Source: CAZAMB01 sp964486335 (lineage in GTDB: Bacteria > Planctomycetota > Phycisphaerae > UBA1845). From it: a stretch of DNA of 64,000 bases. The translations under genes were made by a program, and so were the position numbers. Location of the stretch: positions 124,001-188,000 of the forward strand of contig CAZAMB010000003.1 in assembly GCA_964486335.1 (NCBI GenBank), written 5' to 3'. The notes beneath the pieces are model-generated. The model saw only the letters and a list, made by a program, of their open reading frames with translations. It did no database searches and was not told the DNA's origin. Positions 27,574-35,029 of this stretch are shown in pieces; the first letter of the stretch is position 1; the number at the start of each line of letters is the position of its first letter.

Positions 27574-28677
27574 CTATAGCCGCGAAGCGCGCATTCCGGG
27601 AGCGGGTCGCCATACGATCGCCGCAAATCGAATCTTCGCGGCGATCAACAGCAGTAACAGCAGCACGAGGATTCCCCATGTAGACGCCGTCGGAATCGGC
27701 GGCGGGCAGGGAGTAAAACCGTAATCCACATTTTGATCCGGCACAACGGCGATGCCCGCGAGCGTTGCGTACTTGTCGGAGATTTCCGCGACCGTGGAAA
27801 GCACGCCGCTCGACAGGTCGAGCCGCGAGACGGCGCTGGGGTGCCAAATTACCACATATAACGAACTTTGCTGCGGGTTAAATGCAATGTACGGCGTACT
27901 ATTCAGACTGTCGTAGCCCTCAACCAACACCTTCCGAGAGCTTGAATCCTCGTTATCGTACGTAACGATTTGGGGTGGCGCGTTTGGTGGCAACCCTCCG
28001 TCCAATCCAGCGAAAATCTGACCGCAGGTATCGGCTTGCAATGACACAGCTGCCCTCGGCGAAGACGCAACGAAGATTGATCGTTGATTGGGACCCTGAA
28101 AGCGGAGTATCCGACTCGGAGTCGCTCCGCCGGGAACGCTTCCGTAGTACAACCGTCCCGCGAGGTCGACGGTGAGAGGCCCCGAATGAGTGATAAGCGG
28201 ATCTGTGGGGAATGAAGCGTAAACCTCCGCCGTTGCCGATCCCGGCGCGAAGCGAAGTATCTTGCGCCATACCGACACGTAGAAGTTCCCCGCCGCGTCG
28301 TAGGTCATGCACTTGTCCGACAAGGGCAGCACGATCCCGTCGCTCGAATCGTAGAGCACCGAGAAGTTGCCGTCGGCGTCGAACTCAAGAATGCGGCTAT
28401 TGAAATACTGCGCGACGCGAAGGCGCGTGCCGTCCGGCGTGAAAACCAGCCCCGTCACTCCGCCGCAGTCCGGCCCGTCCAGCGCCGCGAACAGACTCAC
28501 CGCCCCGCTGTCCGGATCGACCCGCCAGATGCGGTCGCCGGGATATTGATCTAAGGGCCCCTGACAGGCCTTCTCGCCGAAGTCCGCGACGTAGATGTCC
28601 CCGGGTCGGAACTGATTCTGCCCTTGCGCCGGAAGCGCGAACGCCAATGCGAACAAACTGAAACCGACTTGGCGCAT
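27574..28677 (-). CDS. Secreted beta-propeller-like protein with IPTL-CTERM-like sorting tail
   Basis: A 367-residue protein with a Sec signal (MRQVGFSLFALAFALPAQGQ). A repeated NHL/SMP-30-like propeller body follows (GDIYVADFGE, RIWRVDPDSGAVSLFAAL, ILEFDADGNFSVLY, SRLDLSSGVLSTV). The C-terminus has the short motif IPTAS, a hydrophobic helix (WGILVLLLLLLIAAKI) and basic residues, the layout of the IPTL-CTERM protein-sorting signal (an exosortase-type tail). It is probably exported and processed at the cell envelope. No sorting enzyme is present in the window. It ends 7 bp before polA on the same strand. Confidence 0.75.
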   Translation of the reverse strand: MRQVGFSLFALAFALPAQGQNQFRPGDIYVADFGEKACQGPLDQYPGDRIWRVDPDSGAVSLFAALDGPDCGGVTGLVFTPDGTRLRVAQYFNSRILEFDADGNFSVLYDSSDGIVLPLSDKCMTYDAAGNFYVSVWRKILRFAPGSATAEVYASFPTDPLITHSGPLTVDLAGRLYYGSVPGGATPSRILRFQGPNQRSIFVASSPRAAVSLQADTCGQIFAGLDGGLPPNAPPQIVTYDNEDSSSRKVLVEGYDSLNSTPYIAFNPQQSSLYVVIWHPSAVSRLDLSSGVLSTVAEISDKYATLAGIAVVPDQNVDYGFTPCPPPIPTASTWGILVLLLLLLIAAKIRFAAIVWRPAPGMRASRL

Positions 28678-28758
28678 TCCCCATCCCCTCCGACCCTATC
28701 TCGCGTCCCGCCCCATCGTACCAATTTCATACGCGATTCTTCAAAGAAAATGTGGCCC

Positions 28759-28799
28759 AAAAAAAGCCCGTACCGCATGTTGACACACACGGCACGGGC
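28759..28799 (-). terminator. Rho-independent terminator
   Basis: Reading the minus strand: GCCCGTGCCG, a 14-nt loop, CGGTACGGGC (one G-T pair) and seven T. It sits 60 bp after the stop of the zinc-ribbon gene. Confidence 0.8.
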
Positions 28800-28860
28800 C
28801 AGAAATTCTTCGATGGATCTCGATTGCCGGATGGCTCACCATCGGGCGCTCGCCGACGAC

Positions 28861-29241
28861 CTATCTGCGGCCCCGGCTATCGCCTCGCTTACCTTGGAAG
28901 CAATCCCGGCAATAAACGGGTCTGCCCTCGGTCGGTTTGAACGGGACCTCGGTCGGCTTGCCGCATTCGGCGCACACGGCCGTGTGAAATTCGCGAGCTC
29001 CCCCACCACCGCCGTAACCACCGCCGCCACCGCCCATGCCCCGGCCGCCATAGCCACCACCGCCCCCACCACCGCCACCGCCTCCGCCTCCGCCGGACGC
29101 CTTTCGCTTGGCGCGGCAGTCTCCGCAACGTTTGGGTTCATTGGTGAACCCGCGCTCGGCGTAGCGACGCTGATCCTCGGCGGAGTGGATAAACTCAGCG
29201 CCACAGTCCATGCATGAAATGTGCTTGTCGGTAAAAGTCAT
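28861..29241 (-). CDS. Double zinc-ribbon protein with Gly-rich linker (CxxC-x17-CxxC type)
   Basis: A 126-residue protein. The N-terminal part is a zinc-ribbon of the zf-trcl-like type (ISCMDCGAEFIHSAEDQ, FTNEPKRCGDCRAKR). The C-terminal part has the spacing C-x2-C-x17-C-x2-C (CAECG to CRDC), matching the CxxC-x17-CxxC domain. Between them is a poly-Gly/Tyr/Arg linker of about 35 residues. Such proteins are abundant in environmental bacteria and may bind nucleic acid, but there is no firm function. It is monocistronic, with its own terminator. Confidence 0.8.
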   Translation of the reverse strand: MTFTDKHISCMDCGAEFIHSAEDQRRYAERGFTNEPKRCGDCRAKRKASGGGGGGGGGGGGGGYGGRGMGGGGGGYGGGGGAREFHTAVCAECGKPTEVPFKPTEGRPVYCRDCFQGKRGDSRGRR

Positions 29242-29413
29242 TAATGGGGCCTCTCATCTTGGGCGAGGCCGGCGAAGCTTCTTTGGGGATCCCTTTGGCC
29301 GAGCGGCCATTTGTCCGAGTGGATGCTCCTGAGGAAGATCGGCGGTCAAACCCTAACCTGCGGCGAATGAGAACGGGTTCCCGGACCTTTGTCAAGTCCT
29401 TGCCGAATAATTC

Positions 29414-29842
29414 TTACCGCCGTTCATTCAGGAAGGTCCTTTCAGGATTTCCCAGATTCGCATTTTGAATAGCAATGTGGCGAACCAGGATGGTCATTTC
29501 CCTTTGGAGTCGGCGCAGCCGAATGTACACCACCATGAATCCAACCAACATGACCACCACGGAACAATACAACAGAAGATCAGCCCCACGACCAATCCCC
29601 AAGAAGTGGGCGATCCGGATTGTCAATTCGTACTTTAGTACTGCCGCCGCTCCGCATAGCCAAACAACTGTCCAGACAAATCCTTCGCGTTTGGTCATTT
29701 TCCCCAAAACCACGGCGGACAGGCTCAGGATGATGAGTCCTGCGAGCACGCTTACCGCGATGAACTGAAACAACGTCGGCGCTGCCGACGACCAAGCGGG
29801 AAGTGAATCTGCCTGCATGGACGATTGAGCCAACAATGTCAT
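29414..29842 (-). CDS. DUF2304 membrane protein
   Basis: A 142-residue protein starting at ATG 29842, which shares one base with the stop of the glycosyltransferase gene (TGATG). It has three transmembrane helices (LFQFIAVSVLAGLIILSLSA, WTVVWLCGAAAVLKYELTI, LLLYCSVVVMLVGFMVVYI). After these comes a polar helix (RLRRLQREMTILVRHIAIQN). This is the DUF2304 pattern; these genes are typically found directly after DPM1-like GT2 genes and probably help membrane attachment or sugar-lipid transfer. The open frame extends upstream inside the GT gene but only as a shadow. Confidence 0.82.
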   Translation of the reverse strand: MTLLAQSSMQADSLPAWSSAAPTLFQFIAVSVLAGLIILSLSAVVLGKMTKREGFVWTVVWLCGAAAVLKYELTIRIAHFLGIGRGADLLLYCSVVVMLVGFMVVYIRLRRLQREMTILVRHIAIQNANLGNPERTFLNERR

Positions 29843-30567
29843 CACGGGAACAGCCTCCCCATCAAGTAGTGAAGCAGGATTCGCAACGCTCCGCGCGCGG
29901 ATTGCCCCTTGCGTAATGAATACTCCGTGTAGCGAATGCGCACGGGGACCTCTCGGAAAGCAAACCCGGACGCGCGAATCTGATCGAGCAGTTCGCTGGC
30001 ATGGGCCATGCGATCGAGCTTGAGATCGATCGTCTCGGCGGCACGGCGCGAAAACGCCCGAAGTCCGTTGTGCGTGTCGGTGACGGGCACCCGATTGACA
30101 AGTCTGGTGAACAGGACAGCCGCTCTTAGCAATACGCGGCGAAGGAAAGGCACGTCGGATGCGTCGTTGAGGAATCGAGAGCCGAGCGTGATGTCGCATT
30201 CGCCGCGCACAATCGGATCGAGAAGCCTGGCGATGTCATCCGGTCGGTGTTGGCCGTCGGCGTCAAAAGTGACGATCCAGCGAGCACCCAATGACAGCGC
30301 CGCGCTGATCCCAGTTTGCAGGGCCGCTCCCTGCCCTCGGTTGATCAAGTGCCGCAATACCCTCGCCCCGGCCTGCCTTGCGCTCTCAAAAGTGGAATCG
30401 GACGAGCCATCGTCCACGACCACGACGTTGGGAAAAGTCGCCCGAAGGTCCGCGACGACCGCGGCGATGGATTCCTTTTCATTGAATGCGGGAACAATGA
30501 TGAACGCCTCGCGCCGCGCCGCCGGGACTGGACCTACAGAGGATTCCGTTAATCTCGAATCGACCAT
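29842..30567 (-). CDS. Family 2 glycosyltransferase (dolichol/polyprenyl-phosphate sugar synthase-like)
   Basis: A 241-residue GT-A enzyme. Motifs: FIIVPAFNEKESIAAVV, VVVVDDGSSDST, NRGQGAALQTGI, FDADGQHRPDDI (the DxD-type metal site), LGSRFL and THNGLRAFSRRA. It lacks C-terminal membrane helices; that role is probably filled by the coupled DUF2304 protein. It likely transfers a sugar from a nucleotide donor to a polyprenyl phosphate for cell-surface glycan synthesis. It is separated by 21 bp from the lipoprotein gene upstream on the same strand. Confidence 0.9.
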   Translation of the reverse strand: MVDSRLTESSVGPVPAARREAFIIVPAFNEKESIAAVVADLRATFPNVVVVDDGSSDSTFESARQAGARVLRHLINRGQGAALQTGISAALSLGARWIVTFDADGQHRPDDIARLLDPIVRGECDITLGSRFLNDASDVPFLRRVLLRAAVLFTRLVNRVPVTDTHNGLRAFSRRAAETIDLKLDRMAHASELLDQIRASGFAFREVPVRIRYTEYSLRKGQSARGALRILLHYLMGRLFP

Positions 30568-30588
30568 AGTGCCCGGTCACCTCTTCGA

Positions 30589-31077
30589 TTAACGAACCGT
30601 CGTGCTTACGTCGAAGTCGAGCAACTGGTCGGAGTGACGAAACGTGAAGGATATGGTCTCCCCGCAACGGAACTCCTGCCCATCGCGCAGCACATCGGTG
30701 CTTGTCTCGGGGCCGAGGCTCCCGATGATGCGCAAGTCCGCATCGACGATTCGCATCGCCTGAAAATCCTCGCAACTACGAAAGAACGTACGCTGCGAAC
30801 CGGGCTCGATGGAGAGTTCGACGTCAACACCGAATTCGTCAAGAAGCAACTCCGGCAGGTCCTGCTCATCGGAATAGACAAGTCGAACGTCCACGGGAAA
30901 GGAGCCGTCATTGACCAGATCGACCGCGACGGTCGTGGGCGGCAGGATCGCGAGAAACGCGTCGCACCCCCCCATCGGCAACGAGAAGAAACAAACCAAG
31001 AAAAAAGCCCGCCAGGGCGATTCTCTTTCTCCGCCAACCGATCGAAACTCTTGACGTTTCGTTGCACTATCCATCAT
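30589..31077 (-). CDS. Putative lipoprotein
   Basis: A 162-residue protein starting at the double ATG 31077/31074, with GGAG about 10 nt upstream. A hydrophobic segment ends in a lipobox-like MGGC (FFLVCFFSLPMGGCDAF). The mature part is a beta-rich domain (TTVAVDLVNDGSFPVDVRLV, QEFRCGETISFTFRHSDQLL) with no family I can name. It is divergent from trmB (54 bp apart) and 21 bp upstream of the GT2 gene, so it probably heads that three-gene operon. Confidence 0.65.
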   Translation of the reverse strand: MMDSATKRQEFRSVGGERESPWRAFFLVCFFSLPMGGCDAFLAILPPTTVAVDLVNDGSFPVDVRLVYSDEQDLPELLLDEFGVDVELSIEPGSQRTFFRSCEDFQAMRIVDADLRIIGSLGPETSTDVLRDGQEFRCGETISFTFRHSDQLLDFDVSTTVR

Positions 31078-31131
31078 TGCCCACACTCCACGGTGCCCCC
31101 AACGCCGGGCCGCTCCAACGCAGTTTCCGTC

Positions 31132-31830
31132 ATGACGAATCCGGAATCTCGACCGTCCCTTCTTGAATCGGCTGGTTCCATCCCGCATCATCAGGCGATG
31201 CCTGACATCGAGAACATCATCGTTGATTCACCGCAAGAGGGCGTTTTGCTCGAACCCGCCGCGCTGTTTGCCACGCCCGGACCATTTGAACTGGAAATCG
31301 GCTGTGGCAAGGGCGGATTTCTGCTCGCGCGGGCGAAGGCGCATCCCGAAATTCGGCTTCTGGGGATTGAATGGGCCAACAAGTTTTTCCGGTTTGCGGC
31401 CGATCGGATGGCCCGTTGGAACTTGACCAATGTTCGGGTGATGCGGACCGATGCCAAGGTCTTCGTCCTGAGACATCTTCCTCCGGAGTGCATTCGAACG
31501 CTTCACCTTTACCACCCCGATCCCTGGCCCAAGAAACGACATCACAAGCGAAGGCTCGTTCAGGCGGATTTTGTCGAGGCGGCGGTTCGGGCTTTGGAAC
31601 CCGGCGGAACGTGGCTCGTCCAATCGGATCACCAGGAGTATTTCGAACAGATCGTTGGACTGCTCGGCACGCACGGCCAACTTGGTGAGGTCGACTGGTC
31701 CACGGTCGCTCCCGAAGTCTCGCCCGACTGGCAAGGGACGAACTTCGAAATCAAATATGTCAGGGAAGGACGCGACATCCACCGCGCGGCATACCGCAAG
31801 ACCGCAAATGCGGCCGGCAATTCGTCGTGA
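31132..31830 (+). CDS. trmB: tRNA (guanine-N7-)-methyltransferase
   Basis: A 232-residue SAM-dependent enzyme that methylates G46 in the tRNA variable loop. The SAM site (FELEIGCGKGGFLLARAK), GIEWANKFFRFAADR, the signature HLYHPDPWPKKRHHKRRLVQ and the C-terminal GTNFEIKY are all present, as in TrmB. ATG 31132 was chosen; the frame is open upstream only as antisense to the lipoprotein gene. It has an N-terminal extension of about 40 residues, longer than in E. coli. Confidence 0.95.
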   Translation: MTNPESRPSLLESAGSIPHHQAMPDIENIIVDSPQEGVLLEPAALFATPGPFELEIGCGKGGFLLARAKAHPEIRLLGIEWANKFFRFAADRMARWNLTNVRVMRTDAKVFVLRHLPPECIRTLHLYHPDPWPKKRHHKRRLVQADFVEAAVRALEPGGTWLVQSDHQEYFEQIVGLLGTHGQLGEVDWSTVAPEVSPDWQGTNFEIKYVREGRDIHRAAYRKTANAAGNSS

Positions 31831-31995
31831 CTGGCCACGGGTTGGTTTCGCTCCAGACAAAGCCGAGACCGAACCGATATGACGTTGGAGGCGGTTTTCA
31901 GTATCGTCTCGGCGGTTCGCATGCCGCCAGACGTGTTTGCACTCGGTGTATGCGCTGCGCCCGAATGGACGTATCCTGTGCGGGCGAGTTCATGG

Positions 31996-34527
31996 ATGAA
32001 CGGAACGGACCCAGGGATGAAAAGCGAAGCAAATCCAACTCCCCCGCGCACCTTGCTCGCTCCGATCGGCGCGATCGCCGGTTGCGCATTTCTTTGGGTC
32101 GCCCTGTTAACCTTCCATGTGGGCGATTGGCCGAGCCCCAATCAGTTTCCGCACAATCAACCGACCGCGAATGGTTGCGGATTGGCGGGTGCGTGGGTCG
32201 CGTACCACATGATGCGCCTTCTGGGCGATGGTGCTTATCCGCTCATCCTGTTTTGCACTCTGGCGGCCGGGCTTCGAATGGTCCGCGGGCACATCGGCTG
32301 TTTCGCCGAGCGCGCGATGGGGCTGGCTCTGGTGACCGCCTGCACCTCGACGTCCGTTCAACTGATGTTTTCGCCGGGTCCCGAGTCGCTGCCTGTCGGC
32401 CACGGCGGATTGATCGGCTTCGCCCTCGGCGAATTGCTGAGCCAGAACTTGTCCAAGGCCGGGACGATCATCGTTCTCGTCTCCGGATGGGTGGTCGGGT
32501 TGATTTTCACGACGCAAGGGTGGGTGTTTAAGCTGCCTGCGATCTTTGGTCGAGCGGCGCAAGCGTCGGCCGGCGCGGTGACCGCGGCGCGGCAATTGAC
32601 ACGCGGCGCCTTGCTCAGCGGCACGGTCCCCGCAATCGGCGCGGTCATTTCCGACCGAAGATCGACCGCCTCGGCGGCGAACCGGAGTTCGCGCCGGCGC
32701 GACCAAGATGATGACGACGATGAAGGTGAACCCGAGCTCGAATCTCAGTCCATCGGAGCGGCCGTCGAAGCAGTAGGTCCCGCGAAGCCCATTGAACAAG
32801 CGAAAGCGAGTGTTGACACCGAAGCCAAACCGGCGGCTTCGCCTCCCGCTATCGCCGATCCAACGCCCGAAAGCGCCGCCAAACCCGCGATCGCCAAGGT
32901 ACCGGCCAAGCCGGCCTCGGTTCCGATCGTCCGATTCCCTTCTCCGCAACGAACCGCGGCTTCGGAACCCTATCCCCGGCAGGTTGAAAACTGGAAGCTG
33001 CCGGATCAGGCCCTCCTGCACGAGCCCGAATACGGATTCAACGCACAACAGGAGGCGATCGTTCGCAAGCAGGCCAAGGTGCTGGAGGACACGCTTCAGG
33101 AATTTCGACTCGACGCGCAAGTCGTCGAGATCGATACCGGCCCGGTCATCACCATGTTCGAGATTCGCCTTGGCGCGGGCATCAAGGTCTCGCAGATCGC
33201 GACCCTTTCAAACGACATCGCCCGGGCACTGAAAGCCCACGCCATTCGCGTCGTCGCGCCAATCCCCGGCAAGAACACGGTCGGCATCGAAGTACCGAAC
33301 ATCGTGAAGGAAAAAGTGCGAATGAAGGAGCTGATGACGCTCGGCGGCAAAAAAGCTAGCGAAATGGCTCTGCCGCTATTCCTCGGCAAGGACGCCGGCG
33401 GAGCGGCGCTCGTGGCCGACCTGACGGCCATGCCGCACATGCTCATTGCAGGCACGACCGGATCGGGCAAGAGCGTTTGCCTCAATTCGATTATTCTCAG
33501 CCTGCTCATGACCAAGCGGCCCGACCATGTGAAGATGATTCTGATCGACCCGAAAATGGTCGAGATGAGTCAATTCAAGGATGTGCCGCACCTGATGTGC
33601 CCGCTCGTCACCGACATGGCAAAGGCCGAGAAAATCCTCGAATGGGCCGTCACGCAGATGGACGAGCGGTACGAGTGGCTGGCCGAAGCCCGCGTGCGAA
33701 ACATCGCGGGATACAACGCACTCGGTGCCGAGGAGCTCTTTGCACGGTTTAAGCCGGCGAACGAAACCGAGAAAGCGGTGATTCCGACGTTTATGCCCTA
33801 CATCGTGATCGTGATCGACGAGCTGGCCGACCTGATGATGACCGCCGCAAAGGAAGTGGAACATCACCTTTCGCGACTCGCACAGAAGTCGCGCGCGGTC
33901 GGCGTGCACATCATCGTTGCAACGCAACGGCCCGAGGTGAAAGTGGTCACCGGGCTGATCAAATCGAACCTGCCGGCACGGGTATGCTTCCGCGTAGCGT
34001 CTCGAATGGACTCGCGGATCGTGCTCGATCAGAACGGCGGCGAAGTGCTCATGGGCCAGGGCGACATGCTGCTGTTGCCGCCGGGTTCGCACAAGCTCGT
34101 GCGCGCGCAAGGGACATATCTCGAAGACAGTGAAATCCACGCAGTGCTTGATGATCTCGCATCGCGAGCCAAACCCGATTTCCACCCTGATCTGATGAAA
34201 ATCAAGACTGTCGAAGCCGAGGACGCCGACGGCCTGCGTGATCCGCTGTTCGACCAGGCCGTGCGGATTATTCTGGAGTCCAAGCGCGGAAGCGTTAGCC
34301 TGTTGCAACGGCGATTGACCGTTGGGTATTCGCGAGCGTCAAGGCTGATCGATCAAATGGCCGCGGCGGGGATCGTCGGCGACTACAAAGGCAGCCAGGC
34401 ACGAGAGGTGACCATGACGCTGGAGGATTGGGACGCGCTGCGGTCGCAAGTGGCCGACGACCTCACGCAGGGCTACGAAGCCGATCTGGACGACCCCTTC
34501 ACCGACTCCGACGAATCGACCTCATAA
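31996..34527 (+). CDS. ftsK: DNA translocase FtsK/SpoIIIE
   Basis: About 843 residues. Four N-terminal membrane segments (to about 32520) anchor it at the septum. A Pro/Ala/Lys-rich linker, short for the family, follows. The motor domain has an alpha part (FRLDAQVVEIDTGPVITMFE), Walker A (IAGTTGSGKSVC), Walker B (IVIVIDELADLMM) and VATQRPEVKVVTG. The C-terminal gamma winged-helix domain (LLQRRLTVGYSRASRLIDQM) would read KOPS-like polarity sequences. It pumps chromosome-dimer DNA through the septum. The start is ambiguous among 31879, 31996 and 32017; 31996 keeps the first helix intact without a long non-hydrophobic leader. Confidence 0.95.
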   Translation: MNGTDPGMKSEANPTPPRTLLAPIGAIAGCAFLWVALLTFHVGDWPSPNQFPHNQPTANGCGLAGAWVAYHMMRLLGDGAYPLILFCTLAAGLRMVRGHIGCFAERAMGLALVTACTSTSVQLMFSPGPESLPVGHGGLIGFALGELLSQNLSKAGTIIVLVSGWVVGLIFTTQGWVFKLPAIFGRAAQASAGAVTAARQLTRGALLSGTVPAIGAVISDRRSTASAANRSSRRRDQDDDDDEGEPELESQSIGAAVEAVGPAKPIEQAKASVDTEAKPAASPPAIADPTPESAAKPAIAKVPAKPASVPIVRFPSPQRTAASEPYPRQVENWKLPDQALLHEPEYGFNAQQEAIVRKQAKVLEDTLQEFRLDAQVVEIDTGPVITMFEIRLGAGIKVSQIATLSNDIARALKAHAIRVVAPIPGKNTVGIEVPNIVKEKVRMKELMTLGGKKASEMALPLFLGKDAGGAALVADLTAMPHMLIAGTTGSGKSVCLNSIILSLLMTKRPDHVKMILIDPKMVEMSQFKDVPHLMCPLVTDMAKAEKILEWAVTQMDERYEWLAEARVRNIAGYNALGAEELFARFKPANETEKAVIPTFMPYIVIVIDELADLMMTAAKEVEHHLSRLAQKSRAVGVHIIVATQRPEVKVVTGLIKSNLPARVCFRVASRMDSRIVLDQNGGEVLMGQGDMLLLPPGSHKLVRAQGTYLEDSEIHAVLDDLASRAKPDFHPDLMKIKTVEAEDADGLRDPLFDQAVRIILESKRGSVSLLQRRLTVGYSRASRLIDQMAAAGIVGDYKGSQAREVTMTLEDWDALRSQVADDLTQGYEADLDDPFTDSDESTS

Positions 34528-35029
34528 CGCAGCAGCAGAACGACACTCGACCGCAATTTGGGAAATTAGGGTTGCTGCCTGTAAACGGGGTGACTTACCT
34601 GCCTTTCGAGTTTAGTAGCACAGGTCCACAGAAACTCAGATCAGTTCTTTGCAACACGCGAGCGCGTTAGGCGGGGAGAACAGGTCAGCACACACAAAGA
34701 TCGGTAGCACATGTTGTGTCCAAGGTTTGAGGCCCTACTTGATTAACGAACGCGGCTCTAAGTAGACATCTCAAACCAATATAGATTTAGCATCTCAACC
34801 GAGCGGTTTGGAAAAGCGCGTCTTAATGATATCGCGGTTCAAGTGCGAAAAACTGAGTTCTAAGCCATCCGCAGGTCTAAACTGGGCCAACTGGCCGAAA
34901 ACTGACGGAGCAATACAATTACTCCATTGAAAGTTTTAAATAATTATTTCATAATCAAGGGTAGACTGATACTCCATTCAAGCGATTAAATTGTTGAACC
35001 TAAGCAAGCAATTGGCTTGGAGGCTGAGA
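34528..35029. other. AT-rich intergenic region, possible island border
   Basis: About 500 bp after ftsK with no gene I can support; an open frame at 34428-34670 is a shadow of the ftsK end. Base composition becomes visibly AT-rich from about 34720 onward, unlike the flanking DNA. The only signal noted is a promoter candidate at 34927-34955. No terminator hairpin is evident after ftsK. Confidence 0.5.
34927..34955 (+). promoter_or_regulatory. Candidate sigma70 promoter of the VWA/Rhs operon
   Basis: TTGAAA at 34927-34932, a 17-nt AT-rich spacer and CATAAT at 34950-34955. It is about 75 bp upstream of the VWA-protein start codon on the same strand. This is the best promoter match in the island. 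Confidence 0.45.

Noticed and set aside
28781..28786. TTGACA as a -35 box
   Set aside because: It lies in the loop of a strong minus-strand terminator and no -10 box follows.
34428..34670. 80-codon frame across the ftsK end
   Set aside because: Its first part is out-of-frame ftsK and the rest is the AT-rich spacer; no family signal.
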